Origin: Pelotomaculum_C sp050950345
GTDB taxonomy: Bacteria > Bacillota > Desulfotomaculia > Desulfotomaculales > Pelotomaculaceae
Assembly (NCBI GenBank): GCA_050950345.1
Contig: JBMNHK010000002.1
Span: forward strand, 1 to 64,000
DNA: 64,000 nucleotides
Direction of reading: 5' to 3'
Of this stretch, positions 53,750-63,146 are shown one piece after another. Numbering within the stretch: position 1 is the stretch's first letter; every line of letters starts with the position of its first letter. The translations under genes were made by a program, and so were the position numbers. A model generated the notes under the pieces. The model was given only the letters and a program-made list of their open reading frames with translations, was not told the origin of the DNA and did not search any database.

Positions 53750-54882
53750 GCGGATCCAATAATGCACACTCTATCTACTCCGCTTCCGGTGCTCATCGCT
53801 GGATGGCTTGCCCGCCATCGGCACTGTTGGAGCAGCAGTTTCCGGATGAAACCAGTACCTATGCGGAGGAAGGCACCGCTGCCCACGATCTGGCAGAGCA
53901 CAAGTTAAAGAAGGCTTTGAAGATGCGTTCTAAGAAGCCTACCAGCTCTTACCAATCTGATGAGATGGACGAAATGACGGACCTTTATGTGGAGTACTGT
54001 TTAGGACTTATTGAAAAAGCCAAAGAGAGCTGCCCGGACCCGCAGATCTTAATCGAACAGAAGCTAGATTTTAGTGACTATGTACCGGATGGCTTTGGAA
54101 CCGGTGACCTGGTGGTGGTAGGCAACGGCATCCTTCATGTGGTGGATTTAAAATACGGTCGTGGTATAGAGATTTCTGCAGAAAAAAATCCTCAGATGAT
54201 GCTTTACGCATTAGCGAGCTTATCCCTATTTGACATGCTTTATGACATCAAGAAGGTTTCCATGCACATAGTACAGCCCCGGATAGATAACTTTTCTACC
54301 TATGAAATAACAGTAGACGAGCTACTTACTTGGGCGGAAGAAGAGCTAAAACCCAAAGCACTATTAGCCAGTACCGGCGGGGGAGAGTTTTGTGCCGGAG
54401 ATCATTGTAGGTTCTGCCGGGCGAAAAATCAGTGTCGGGCCAGAGCGGTAAAGAACCTGGAGCTTTTAAAGTATGAATTCCAGGATCCAGCCCTTTTAAC
54501 TGATGACGAGATTGCCGAAATTATTGGATTGTCCCAGGAGCTATCGAAGTGGGCCAGTGACATCTACACCTATGCTACAGCTTTAGCCATTAACGAAGGC
54601 CGACAATGGGAGGGCTTTAAGCTTGTGGAAGGAAGGACCAACAGGAAATACACTAATGAAGCTGCTGTAGCAAAAGCGGCAAAAGCTGCCGGATATAATG
54701 ATATTTTCAAAGAAACCCTTATCGGCATTGGCGAGATGGAAAAGCTCATGGGCAAGAACAAGTTTAAAGAAATTTTGGGCGGCCTGGTGGAAAAACCCAA
54801 AGGCAAACTAACCCTGGTTCCGGAGACGGACAAACGGGAGGCAGTAGACCCCATTAGTGTCGAGTTTCAAGTGGAAGAGTAG
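53746..54882 (+). CDS. DUF2800 protein, RecB/Cas4-like nuclease fold
   Basis: A 378-residue protein of the phage DUF2800 family. YSASGAHRWMACPPSALLEQ near the start resembles the N-terminus of PD-(D/E)XK phage nucleases. The core GTGDLVVVGNGILHVVDLKY (about residue 118) supplies D and D-x-K catalytic residues. Late cysteines (CAGDHCRFCRAKNQC, about 215-230) may bind an Fe-S cluster or zinc, as in Cas4/AddB. GTG 53746 overlaps the preceding stop. It probably processes DNA ends in phage replication or recombination. Confidence 0.85.
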   Translation: MSGSNNAHSIYSASGAHRWMACPPSALLEQQFPDETSTYAEEGTAAHDLAEHKLKKALKMRSKKPTSSYQSDEMDEMTDLYVEYCLGLIEKAKESCPDPQILIEQKLDFSDYVPDGFGTGDLVVVGNGILHVVDLKYGRGIEISAEKNPQMMLYALASLSLFDMLYDIKKVSMHIVQPRIDNFSTYEITVDELLTWAEEELKPKALLASTGGGEFCAGDHCRFCRAKNQCRARAVKNLELLKYEFQDPALLTDDEIAEIIGLSQELSKWASDIYTYATALAINEGRQWEGFKLVEGRTNRKYTNEAAVAKAAKAAGYNDIFKETLIGIGEMEKLMGKNKFKEILGGLVEKPKGKLTLVPETDKREAVDPISVEFQVEE

Positions 54883-54919
54883 TCCACCCTTTATATAAAA
54901 AAATTAGGAGGATTTTATC

Positions 54920-55462
54920 ATGAGTAAAAAAACGAAGAGTACGAAAGTTGTAGTTCCCGGGAGATTTAGCTTTGTGAATTTATGGGAGCCAAAAAGTGTG
55001 AACGGCAGTGACCCTAAATATAGTCTTTCCCTGATCATCCCTAAGAATGATAAAAATACTGTCAATGCCATTTTGAGAGCTACGGAAGAAGCGAAAAAAG
55101 AAGGGGCCGCCAAGTTTGGTGGTAAGATTCCCGCTAACCTAAAGACTCCTTTGAGAGATGGTGATATTGACCGTCCCGATGATCCTAATTACGCCAATTG
55201 CTACTTTATTAATGCTAACTCAAAGGAAGCTCCCGAAATAGTAGATAAAAACGTCCAAGCAATACTGGATAGAAGTGAAGTTTATAGCGGTTGCTACGGG
55301 AAGGTGAGTATGACCCTATATGCATTCAATGTGAATGGAAATCGCGGCATCGGTGCCTATTTGGGCAATGTGCAGAAAATTAGGGACGGAGAATCCCTTG
55401 GCGGACGCAGCAGGGCAGAAGATGACTTTGAAATAGAAGAAGATGATGATTTTTTAGCCTAA
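54920..55462 (+). CDS. DUF2815 protein, single-stranded DNA-binding-like
   Basis: A 180-residue phage protein of the DUF2815 type: GRFSFVNLWEPKSVNGSDPK, SLIIPKNDKNTVNAI, and a very acidic C-terminus (FEIEEDDDFLA), which is typical of single-stranded DNA-binding proteins. TTAGGAGGA precedes ATG 54920. It sits between a nuclease-like gene and the DNA polymerase, consistent with an SSB role. Confidence 0.85.
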   Translation: MSKKTKSTKVVVPGRFSFVNLWEPKSVNGSDPKYSLSLIIPKNDKNTVNAILRATEEAKKEGAAKFGGKIPANLKTPLRDGDIDRPDDPNYANCYFINANSKEAPEIVDKNVQAILDRSEVYSGCYGKVSMTLYAFNVNGNRGIGAYLGNVQKIRDGESLGGRSRAEDDFEIEEDDDFLA

Positions 55463-55491
55463 CACGTGGCAAGGAAAGGCGGTGGTAAGCC

Positions 55492-57447
55492 ATGCATGTT
55501 ATCAGCATCGATATAGAAACCTTCTCTGATATAGACCTGGGCAAGTGTGGTGTTTACCGCTATGCCGAAAGCCCCAGCTTTGATATTTTGCTCTTTTCCT
55601 ACAGTATGGATGACGGGCAGATTAAGCTGATTGATCTGGCCAGTGGTGAGAAACTCCCGGAAGAAATTATAAATGCCTTAATGGATGCAAGTATTATCAA
55701 GACAGCTTTCAATGCCAACTTTGAACGAGTGTGTTTAATGAAATATCTTTGTCGAGTTTTAGGTAAAGAAGTGTATCTTGACCCAAGCTCCTGGCGGTGC
55801 AGTGAAGTTCAGGCGGCCATGCTTGGACTTCCTCTCCACCTGGAAGGGGTAGCTCAGGTACTACAGTTGGAAGAACAGAAAATGTCAGAAGGTAAAGCCC
55901 TCATCCGGTATTTCTGTATGCCTTGTAAGCCCACTGCAGCTAATGGGGGTAGGACAAGGAACCTACCCTCTGATGCACCGGAAAAGTGGGAGCAGTTTAA
56001 AGCCTACAATATCCGGGATGTTGAAGTGGAGCTGGCGATCAGGAAAAAGCTAGAGAAGTATCCCATACCGGAAGCAGAGCATGATTTATATGTCCTGGAT
56101 CAAAAAATCAACGACCGAGGCTTTCAGGCGGATATGAATTTTGTGATGCAGGCCATAACCTGCGATAGACAGTTTAGTGTGGCGGCAACGGAAAAAGCTT
56201 ATGAACTTACCGGTTTAGAAAACCCTAACTCGGTGGCGCAGCTTAAAGATTGGCTGGTCGGTCGGGGTGTTGAGGTAGAGAATTTGTCTAAGAAAAATGT
56301 GCAAGAACTGGTGGGGGAAACGGAAGGGGAAGTGAAAGAGGCACTTAAACTCCGGCTCCTCATGGCTAAAACCAGTGTTAGAAAATATGAAGCCCTGGAG
56401 AGGGCGGTGTGCTCAGATGGGCGGGTCCATGGGCTCCTGCAATTCTATGGAGCTAACCGAACCGGACGCTGGGCTGGACGTTTAGTGCAGGTGCAAAACC
56501 TGCCACAGAATCATCTTGAAGATTTAAAACTGGCCCGGGATTTGGTGAAAGAAGGACGGTTTGAAGATATCGAACTACTCTTTGGCAACACTCCTGGTGT
56601 CTTATCGGAACTGATTAGAACCGCCTTTGTCCCTAAAGAAGGCCATCGGTTTATAGTGGCGGATTTTTCAGCTATTGAAGCCCGAGTGATTTCCTGGCTG
56701 GCCGGGGAGAAGTGGCGGCTGGAGGTTTTCGCTTCCCACGGGAAGATCTATGAAGCCGCCGCTTCTATGATGTTTCATGTACCCATAGAAGAGGTGACTA
56801 AGGGGAGTCCCCTAAGGCAAAAGGGTAAAATCTCGGAGTTGGCCTGTGGCTATGGGGGCGGAGTAGGAGCACTAAAAGCCATGGGAGCTTTAGAAATGGG
56901 AGTAGAAGAAGATGAGCTGCAGGGCTTAATAGATAACTGGAGAACTGCCAATCCGCGTATCGTTAATTTTTGGTGGGAGGTTGATAAAGCTGCCATTACC
57001 GCTGTTAAGGAAAGAACTAAAACCCGTACCCATGGGATTATTTTTACCTACCAAAGCGGCATGCTCTTTGTGACTCTCCCCTCAGGTAGAAATCTGGTGT
57101 ATGTAAAGCCCAAGCTGATGCTCAATAAGTTTGGCCGGGAAGGTCTTACTTACGAAGGAATCGGTGCTACTAAGAAATGGGAGCGCATTGAAACTTATGG
57201 CCCCAAGATTGTAGAGAACATTGTGCAGGCCACATCCCGGGATCTGTTGGCAGATGCCATGCTAAGACTGGACCAGGCAGGCTTTGCCATCGTGGCTCAC
57301 GTCCATGATGAGGTCATCTGTGAAGTGCCAGAGGGTGAATCTTCGGTAGAAGAGATCTGTTCATTTATGAGCAAGGGACCAAAGTGGGCTCAAGGCCTGC
57401 CCTTAACCGCAGACGGATATGAGTGTGAATTTTACCAAAAATCATGA
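55492..57447 (+). CDS. Family A DNA polymerase (phage)
   Basis: A 651-residue DNA polymerase I-type enzyme. A 3'-5' exonuclease domain opens with VISIDIETFSDIDLG. Polymerase motifs: GRWAGRLVQVQNLPQ (about residue 325), motif A DFSAIEARVISWLAG (about 390), motif B RQKGKISELACGYGG (about 442) and motif C HVHDEVICEVPEG (about 603). It lacks the 5' nuclease of host PolA and carries inserts common to phage polymerases. GGCGGTGG lies upstream of ATG 55492. It overlaps slightly with the frame of the next gene. It replicates the prophage genome. Confidence 0.93.
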   Translation: MHVISIDIETFSDIDLGKCGVYRYAESPSFDILLFSYSMDDGQIKLIDLASGEKLPEEIINALMDASIIKTAFNANFERVCLMKYLCRVLGKEVYLDPSSWRCSEVQAAMLGLPLHLEGVAQVLQLEEQKMSEGKALIRYFCMPCKPTAANGGRTRNLPSDAPEKWEQFKAYNIRDVEVELAIRKKLEKYPIPEAEHDLYVLDQKINDRGFQADMNFVMQAITCDRQFSVAATEKAYELTGLENPNSVAQLKDWLVGRGVEVENLSKKNVQELVGETEGEVKEALKLRLLMAKTSVRKYEALERAVCSDGRVHGLLQFYGANRTGRWAGRLVQVQNLPQNHLEDLKLARDLVKEGRFEDIELLFGNTPGVLSELIRTAFVPKEGHRFIVADFSAIEARVISWLAGEKWRLEVFASHGKIYEAAASMMFHVPIEEVTKGSPLRQKGKISELACGYGGGVGALKAMGALEMGVEEDELQGLIDNWRTANPRIVNFWWEVDKAAITAVKERTKTRTHGIIFTYQSGMLFVTLPSGRNLVYVKPKLMLNKFGREGLTYEGIGATKKWERIETYGPKIVENIVQATSRDLLADAMLRLDQAGFAIVAHVHDEVICEVPEGESSVEEICSFMSKGPKWAQGLPLTADGYECEFYQKS

Positions 57448-57478
57448 ATTAAGACTTTTACAAAAGGGGTTGAAGCTA

Positions 57479-59902
57479 ATGAAGTTTGTTATTTCCACCG
57501 GCAACAGCCGTAAAGATAAATTTTGGAAAGAACAGACGGTGTCTTGGGAGGAGTTTGTAAAAAGGCTCTCCCGAACTACCGTCACCAGTGAAACGCAACA
57601 AGAATATCGCCAAATGAAGAAATATCAGCAGGACAATGTGAAAGATGTGGGTGGTTTTGTAGCCGGTAAGTTAAAAGACGGTCGGCGCAGAAAAGATAGC
57701 GTCATTAATAGATCCATGCTGACTTTGGATATGGACTATGCCGATGATGCAGAAGGTATTGCTGAAAATATGGAACTCCTCTATGGGTATGCTTGCTGCA
57801 TCTATTCCACCCATAAACATACACCGGAAAAACCAAGGCTGAGGCTAATAATCCCTCTATCGAGGCCGGTATCGGCAGATGAGTACCAAGCCGTAAGCAG
57901 AAGGCTGGCCAAGGAAATCGGTATTGAATTATTTGATGATACCACCTATGAGCCTAATAGATTGATGTATTGGCCCAGCACTTCATCGGATGGAGAGTAT
58001 TTCTTTAGAGCTATAGAAGGTGACTATCTGAATCCAGATGAGATATTAAAGCTTTACGAAAACTGGCAGGATTCTTCCTCCTGGCCGGTATCTTCTAGGC
58101 AAACCACTTTGCTTAATAAGCTTCTTAAAAAGCAGGCGGATCCACTTAGTAAGAGTGGTTTAGTAGGGGCATTTTGCCGGAGCTATAGTATCGAGGAAGT
58201 TATAGAAAAGTTTCTTTCGGAAGTTTATGAACCCAGTGTTATGCCGGAACGTTACGACTATATCCCTGCCGACTCTACCGCCGGGGTGGTTATCTATGAT
58301 AACAAGTATGCCTATTCTCATCATGCTACAGACCCGGCTTGCGGAAAGTTATGCAATGCCTTTGACCTGGTGCGGATCCATCGGTTTGGGGAGCTGGATG
58401 AAGATGCGGATGAGAAGAAACAGCCACCATCCTATAAAGCAATGCTGGAGTTTTGCACCGAAGATAAGGAAGTAAAGAAACAGCTGGCAAAGGAACGGGA
58501 GGATGACTTAAGAGAGGAATTTGAAAAATTAGATGAAGACGGGGATTTAAATGAAGAAGCCGAGGAAGAAGACCTTACCTGGCAATTAACCTTGGAGCTA
58601 AATAAAAACGGTTCAGTAAAAGATACGCCCACAAATATCTTAACCATTATGAGAAATGATCCGAGGATACAGGGGGTCGCCTACAACCAGATGACTCATC
58701 TGTTAGATGTTAATGGGAGACTTCCTTGGAAGCAGGTAAAACCGGGATGGAACGATGCAGACTTGGCCCAGCTTAAAATGTATTTTGACAGGTATTATGG
58801 GATTTGGTCACCTACTAAAACTAAAGACGCACTTTTGTCAGCAGCATCTGAGAGAGTATTTCACCCTATTAAAGATTATCTTAATGCACTTCCTGTTTGG
58901 GACGGAACAGAGAGGGTGGATACCCTTCTTATCGACTATCTTGGCGCAGAGGATAACCGCTACACCAGGGCAGTTATGCGAAAGACATTAGTTGCTGCAG
59001 TTGCACGAATATATGAGCCGGGCATTAAATTTGACTATATCTTGGTTCTTAATGGACCACAAGGAATAGGGAAATCAACCTTCTTTGCCAAACTTGGGGG
59101 CAAATGGTTTTCCGATAGCTTAACCATATCAGATATGAGGGATAAAGCCGGAGCCGAGAAGCTTCAGGGCTACTGGATTTTAGAGCTTGGTGAGCTTGCA
59201 GGGCTTCGAAAGATGGATGTGGAGACGGTCAAATCTTTTATAACTAGGGCTGATGACAAGTTTCGCCAAAGCTATGGCGTAAATGTTGAGAGTCATCCCA
59301 GGCAATGCATTATTGTAGGAAGCACCAACAGCACTAGCGGTTTCTTAAGAGATGTGACGGGTAACAGAAGATTCTGGCCGGTAAGAGTAAACCAGGGTAA
59401 AAAGAGAGTCTGGGAAATGACCGACATAGACCAAATATGGGCTGAGGCCTTGGAAAAATATAAGTTGGGAGAACCCTTAATTTTAACAGGTGATGAAGAA
59501 ATAATGGCCTATGAAGAACAGCGAGATGCTATGGAATCTGATGATAGAGAAGGTCTGGTGGAGCAATATCTTGAAAAGCCACTGCCGGATAATTGGAACA
59601 AGATGGACATCTATGAAAGACGCAGTTATCTGGCGGGTGAGAGTGAGTTTGGGGAGACGATTCCTGAAGGTGTTAACCGGAGAACCCGAGTGTGCTGCCT
59701 TGAAATATGGTGCGAGTGTTTCGGGAAAGAAAGAAACGCTATTCGCCGGACGGATTCCTATGAGATTGAAGGCATTCTAATGCGGATCGGAGGCTGGAAG
59801 CGTTATGAAGGAAACAAACGAGGCAATATGCGATTCCCTATTTATAATGCCCAAAGAGCATTTGTTAGAGAAGATTACGATGGTACTGATGACAGCGATT
59901 AA
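57479..59902 (+). CDS. Primase-helicase: AEP-like primase plus VapE-family helicase
   Basis: About 807 residues. N-terminus: LTLDMDYADDAEG (about residue 80) and CCIYSTHKHTPEKPRLRLII (about 105) fit the DxD and sxH motifs of archaeo-eukaryotic primases. Middle: an acidic linker (about 340-365). C-terminus: virulence-associated E/VapE superfamily-3-like ATPase, with Walker A LNGPQGIGKSTFFAKL (about 524), LELGELAGLRK (about 573) and GSTNSTSGFLRDVTGNRRFW (about 617). ATG 57479 follows AAAAGGGG. An iteron-like array directly follows the gene, so it may be the initiator or a helicase loaded there. Confidence 0.9.
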   Translation: MKFVISTGNSRKDKFWKEQTVSWEEFVKRLSRTTVTSETQQEYRQMKKYQQDNVKDVGGFVAGKLKDGRRRKDSVINRSMLTLDMDYADDAEGIAENMELLYGYACCIYSTHKHTPEKPRLRLIIPLSRPVSADEYQAVSRRLAKEIGIELFDDTTYEPNRLMYWPSTSSDGEYFFRAIEGDYLNPDEILKLYENWQDSSSWPVSSRQTTLLNKLLKKQADPLSKSGLVGAFCRSYSIEEVIEKFLSEVYEPSVMPERYDYIPADSTAGVVIYDNKYAYSHHATDPACGKLCNAFDLVRIHRFGELDEDADEKKQPPSYKAMLEFCTEDKEVKKQLAKEREDDLREEFEKLDEDGDLNEEAEEEDLTWQLTLELNKNGSVKDTPTNILTIMRNDPRIQGVAYNQMTHLLDVNGRLPWKQVKPGWNDADLAQLKMYFDRYYGIWSPTKTKDALLSAASERVFHPIKDYLNALPVWDGTERVDTLLIDYLGAEDNRYTRAVMRKTLVAAVARIYEPGIKFDYILVLNGPQGIGKSTFFAKLGGKWFSDSLTISDMRDKAGAEKLQGYWILELGELAGLRKMDVETVKSFITRADDKFRQSYGVNVESHPRQCIIVGSTNSTSGFLRDVTGNRRFWPVRVNQGKKRVWEMTDIDQIWAEALEKYKLGEPLILTGDEEIMAYEEQRDAMESDDREGLVEQYLEKPLPDNWNKMDIYERRSYLAGESEFGETIPEGVNRRTRVCCLEIWCECFGKERNAIRRTDSYEIEGILMRIGGWKRYEGNKRGNMRFPIYNAQRAFVREDYDGTDDSD

Positions 59903-59920
59903 GCTTACAGATTATATCAA

Positions 59921-60210
59921 ATGTAGTCTGACTTACGAAAAAGTGTAGTCTGAACATAAAAAAAGTAGTCTGATGTAAAAAATCAGCTTACATGAAAACA
60001 AAATAAATGTAGTCTGATGTAGTCTATAAATCATCAGTCTACACATAGGACCACAAAGCGAAAGCCAGTAATACCGGGGGTTTATATAGATTAGTAGTCT
60101 ATGTAGGAGATATATTAATTGATTAATTAAATTTACTACTAATAGTAAGGATATAGCCTACACACGCGCGTATAGAGTTTAAACCCCTTAGACTACACCT
60201 ATAGACTACA
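59921..60210. repeat. Iteron-like TGTAGTCT array, candidate replication origin
   Basis: TGTAGTCT-type repeats occur as direct copies at 59923, 59945, 59965, 60009, 60019 and 60094. Inverted copies (AGACTACA) are at 60190 and 60203, with one-mismatch inverted copies at 60034 and 60155. A very AT-rich stretch (60106-60150) lies between the halves. This fills the 470-base gap between the primase-helicase and nuclease genes, the rest of which (60211-60373) is AT-rich and featureless. Origin function is inferred. Confidence 0.75.
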
Positions 60211-60373
60211 AATGGTGAAATGACAGGTGAAAATATACAGCGAAAAACCATAAAAGTGCAAAAACAATAAGGGCCACAAAAAACCATGAAACATAAAAAT
60301 AGATTGGGTTTTTCATAGACCATGGAATGCAAATTAAGGATTGGAACGCAATCAATCATGGAGGGTGAGAGAA

Positions 60374-60661
60374 ATGACTGAAAAAGAACTGGAGCTGATG
60401 CTTGTTAAAGAAGTGAAAAGAAGAGGCGGGAGAGCCTATAAATTTATCTCCCCTGGTATAAATGGGGTGCCTGACCGGCTGGTGCTTTTGCCTTATGGTA
60501 GGGCTGGGTTTGTAGAAGTCAAAGCACCGGGGAAGAAGATGCGGCCCAACCAGATAAAGAGAAAAAGGGAGCTGGAATCGCTAGGGTTTTTGGTGTATTG
60601 CCTAGACGATCCGGAGGAGATCGGAGGTGTGGTGGATGGCATTGCCGGTAAAACGGTGTGA
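60374..60661 (+). CDS. VRR-NUC domain nuclease
   Basis: A 95-residue single-domain VRR-NUC protein of the PD-(D/E)XK superfamily: GGRAYKFISPGINGVPDRLV (about residue 18) supplies the Asp, and GRAGFVEVKAPGKKMRPNQ (about 44) the E-x-K. Phage forms are structure-specific nucleases. GGAGGG precedes ATG 60374; the frame from 60341 lacks such a site. It overlaps the helicase gene by 26 bases. Confidence 0.92.
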   Translation: MTEKELELMLVKEVKRRGGRAYKFISPGINGVPDRLVLLPYGRAGFVEVKAPGKKMRPNQIKRKRELESLGFLVYCLDDPEEIGGVVDGIAGKTV

Positions 60662-62024
60662 GTATCAACCCTATGAATATCAAACATTTTCTACAAATTT
60701 TATTTTAAACCATAAAGCAGCAGGGCTTTTTTTAGAACCGGGACTTGGCAAAACAGTAATCACCTTAACCGCCATATTGGCTCTTTTATATGACTATTTT
60801 GATGCTACTAAAGTATTGGTAATTGCACCATTAAGGGTGGCCCGAGATACCTGGGGCCGGGAATGCGAAAAATGGGAGCACTTAAAAGGACTTACCATAT
60901 CTAAGGTTCTCGGCAGTGAGAAGGAAAGAAAAATGGCCCTTTATACTAAAGCGGATATTTATGTTATAAATCGTGAAAATGTTGAATGGCTTATAAAAAC
61001 TAAAGAGTGGGATTTTGATACCGTCATCATTGACGAGTTATCAAGCTTTAAATCTCCATCTGCTAAACGCTTTCGAGCTCTAAAAAAAGTCCGCCACAAA
61101 ATCAAGAGAATTGTGGGGCTTACCGGGACCCCTGCTCCTAATGGTCTTTTGGATATATGGAGTCAGATCTATCTTTTGGATGGTGGGGAGAGATTGGGAA
61201 GAACCTATAGCGGCTACCGCAGCCGATACTTTCATCCACAAAAATATATTAACGGTGGCATACCTGCTGATTATGCAATTAACGAAGGTGCGGAAGAAAA
61301 GATCTATGAGAAGATATCCGACATTTGCATTAGCATGAAGGCTCTAGAGTATTTGAAAATGCCGGAGATCATCTTTAACAAAGTGGAAGTAGAGTTATCG
61401 GAAAAGGAGATGCAGCTTTATCGGCAGTTGGAACGGAATCTGCTGTTACCCTTTGAGGATAGCGATGTAGATGCCGCCAATGCTGCAGTATTATCGAACA
61501 AGCTTTTGCAAATGTCGGGTGGAGCAGTATACGACGAATATGGAGATGCGCACTTGATTCATGCAAGAAAGCTGGAAGCCTTAGAGGACTTGATTGAGGC
61601 GGCCAATGGAAAACCGGTTCTGGTCTACTATGCCTTTAAGCATGAAAGGGACCGGATCAGAAAACGCTTTAGTGCCGGTGAGATTAACACCTCAGAGGAT
61701 ATTGCTAAATGGAACCGGGGCGAGATGCAGTTAGCCCTTTGTCATCCGGCATCAGCAGGGCATGGCCTAAATCTGCAGGAAGGTGGCTCCACTATCATCT
61801 GGTTTGGCCTTACCTGGAGCCTGGAACTTTACCAGCAAGCGAACGCCAGGCTGTGGCGGCAGGGTCAAAAACAAACGGTAGTCATCCATCACATTTTAAC
61901 CAAAGGTACTATCGATCACAGAGTAATGACGGCTCTTGATAATAAAGATACCGGCCAAAGCGCCTTGATTGAGGCAGTGAGAGCCAGGCTTAAAGCCAAT
62001 CAAAAAGAAGGGGAGGAAACATAG
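60636..62024 (+). CDS. SNF2-family DEAD/DEAH helicase (phage)
   Basis: About 462 residues. Motif I LEPGLGKTVITLTA (about residue 32), motif II VIIDELSSFK (about 130, DEL variant of DEAH), motif III LTGTPAPNGLLDIW (about 165), and C-terminal helicase motifs LALCHPASAGHGLNLQEGGS (about 365) and QANARLWRQGQKQTV (about 400). It moves on duplex DNA and probably helps remodel replication or recombination intermediates. GGAGG with ATG 60636 gives the start; GTG 60627 is alternative. Constant partner of VRR-NUC in clostridial phages. Confidence 0.92.
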   Translation: MALPVKRCEYQPYEYQTFSTNFILNHKAAGLFLEPGLGKTVITLTAILALLYDYFDATKVLVIAPLRVARDTWGRECEKWEHLKGLTISKVLGSEKERKMALYTKADIYVINRENVEWLIKTKEWDFDTVIIDELSSFKSPSAKRFRALKKVRHKIKRIVGLTGTPAPNGLLDIWSQIYLLDGGERLGRTYSGYRSRYFHPQKYINGGIPADYAINEGAEEKIYEKISDICISMKALEYLKMPEIIFNKVEVELSEKEMQLYRQLERNLLLPFEDSDVDAANAAVLSNKLLQMSGGAVYDEYGDAHLIHARKLEALEDLIEAANGKPVLVYYAFKHERDRIRKRFSAGEINTSEDIAKWNRGEMQLALCHPASAGHGLNLQEGGSTIIWFGLTWSLELYQQANARLWRQGQKQTVVIHHILTKGTIDHRVMTALDNKDTGQSALIEAVRARLKANQKEGEET

Positions 62025-62025
62025 C

Positions 62026-62472
62026 ATGGGAGTGAGTTTATATAACCAAGAAGGATACCTGGATCCAACGGCCCATGAGGCTTTAACTAATATTGAGAGA
62101 GAAAGAAGAAAAAAGATAGTGTTCATCTGCAGCCCCTTTGCCGGGGATTTGGAGCTAAACACTATAAGAGCAAGAAGGTATGGACGTTTCGCCGTAACCA
62201 AAAACGTTGTTCCGATCATCCCGCATCTCATGTATCCACAATTTTTAGAAGAAAATGATCCGGAGGAAAGAAAGCTGGGAATGGAAATGGGACTAATCCT
62301 TTTAAGCAAGTGTCAGGAGTTATGGGTTTTTGGACGAGAGCTTTCAACCGGAATGGCGGCAGAAGTGAGAAGAGCAAAGAAGTGGAATATCCCGATTCGA
62401 TATTTCACAACGGAATGCCGGGAGATGACAGGACAAAGGGAATACGGGGAGATTGGGGGTCAAAGAAGATGA
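62026..62472 (+). CDS. DUF4406/DUF7768-like protein, deoxyribosyltransferase fold
   Basis: A 148-residue protein: KIVFICSPFAGDLELNT (about residue 30), NVVPIIPHLMYPQFLEE, WVFGRELSTGMAAEV (about 103) resemble the nucleoside 2-deoxyribosyltransferase-like DUF4406/DUF7768 group. It could alter nucleotides during phage growth, but no reaction is known. It starts one base after the helicase stop and shares ATGA with the next gene. Confidence 0.83.
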   Translation: MGVSLYNQEGYLDPTAHEALTNIERERRKKIVFICSPFAGDLELNTIRARRYGRFAVTKNVVPIIPHLMYPQFLEENDPEERKLGMEMGLILLSKCQELWVFGRELSTGMAAEVRRAKKWNIPIRYFTTECREMTGQREYGEIGGQRR

Positions 62473-62660
62473 AAGACTGCTTTGCTTATAAACGAAATAG
62501 CTGCATAGCTTTGAAAGAAAAACAATGTGAAGGCTGCAGTTTCTATAAAACCAAGGAGCAATATTTACTGGACCAAGAAAAGGCATTGGAGAGAATTCGA
62601 GGTTTAGATGCTAAGAAGCAAAAACACATCTTTGAAAAGTATTACAAGATGGAGGTGTAA
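62469..62660 (+). CDS. Small Cys-containing phage protein
   Basis: A 63-residue protein: KDCFAYKRNSCIALKEKQCE, then CSFYKTKEQYLLDQEKALER. Four cysteines in the N-terminal half suggest a small metal site. ATG 62469 overlaps the previous stop (ATGA). Short proteins of this kind are frequent in clostridial prophages; function unknown. Confidence 0.75.
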   Translation: MKDCFAYKRNSCIALKEKQCEGCSFYKTKEQYLLDQEKALERIRGLDAKKQKHIFEKYYKMEV

Positions 62661-62663
62661 AGC

Positions 62664-63104
62664 ATGGGCGCTAAGGAATATTTATCTCAAGCCTTGTGGC
62701 TTGATCAGCGGATTAATAGCAAGCTGGAGCTATTAGAAACTTTAAGAGCGTTGGCTATGAAGGTAAGTGTTAATCTTACAGAGGAAAAAGTGTCCGGCGG
62801 CAAAAATACAAAAAGCCATATGGAAAATACCATAGCCAAAATTGTGGATTTAGAAAAAGAAATTAATCGGGACATTAACCGTCTGGTGGGTGTGAAGGCA
62901 GAAATCATGGATACTATTAGCCAGGTGGATGATCCTATTTGCCAGTTGCTGTTGGAGATGAGATATGTTAACGGTTGGTCTTGGGAAGCTGTAGCCGGGG
63001 AATTAAGATTTGATAGGAGTTGGATTTCACGTTTGCACGGTAGTGCCTTAAAAGAAATCGAGAAAAAAATGAAACACGCATCAAAAAGCAACAAAAAGCA
63101 ATAA
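62664..63104 (+). CDS. DUF1492/sigma-70-like phage regulator
   Basis: A 146-residue helical protein: ALWLDQRINSKLELLETLRA at the start, a coiled-coil middle, and a C-terminal HTH (YVNGWSWEAVAGELRFDRSW, ISRLHGSALKEIEKK) of the sigma region 4/ArpU kind. Such proteins regulate late phage genes. GGAGGTG lies before ATG 62664. A promoter-like element and small RNA candidate follow, which may be its target. Confidence 0.84.
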   Translation: MGAKEYLSQALWLDQRINSKLELLETLRALAMKVSVNLTEEKVSGGKNTKSHMENTIAKIVDLEKEINRDINRLVGVKAEIMDTISQVDDPICQLLLEMRYVNGWSWEAVAGELRFDRSWISRLHGSALKEIEKKMKHASKSNKKQ

Positions 63105-63132
63105 AAACAACAAGAAGCAACAGCCAACCCGT

Positions 63133-63140
63133 GCTATACT
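63133..63140 (+). promoter_or_regulatory. Extended -10 promoter candidate
   Basis: TGCTATACT fits an extended -10 element (TGn then TATACT at 63135-63140); no good -35 is visible, as is common for this class. It lies 30 bases after the DUF1492 gene and would start RNA near 63147. Confidence 0.5.
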
Positions 63141-63146
63141 ATAAAG

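Noticed and set aside
59921..60210. Iteron region as a CRISPR array
   Set aside because: Repeats are about 8-10 bases, irregularly spaced and in both directions.
62310..62468. Longer N-terminus for the small Cys-containing protein
   Set aside because: The extension overlaps the deoxyribosyltransferase-like gene out of frame; the ATGA overlap at 62469 gives the conventional start.
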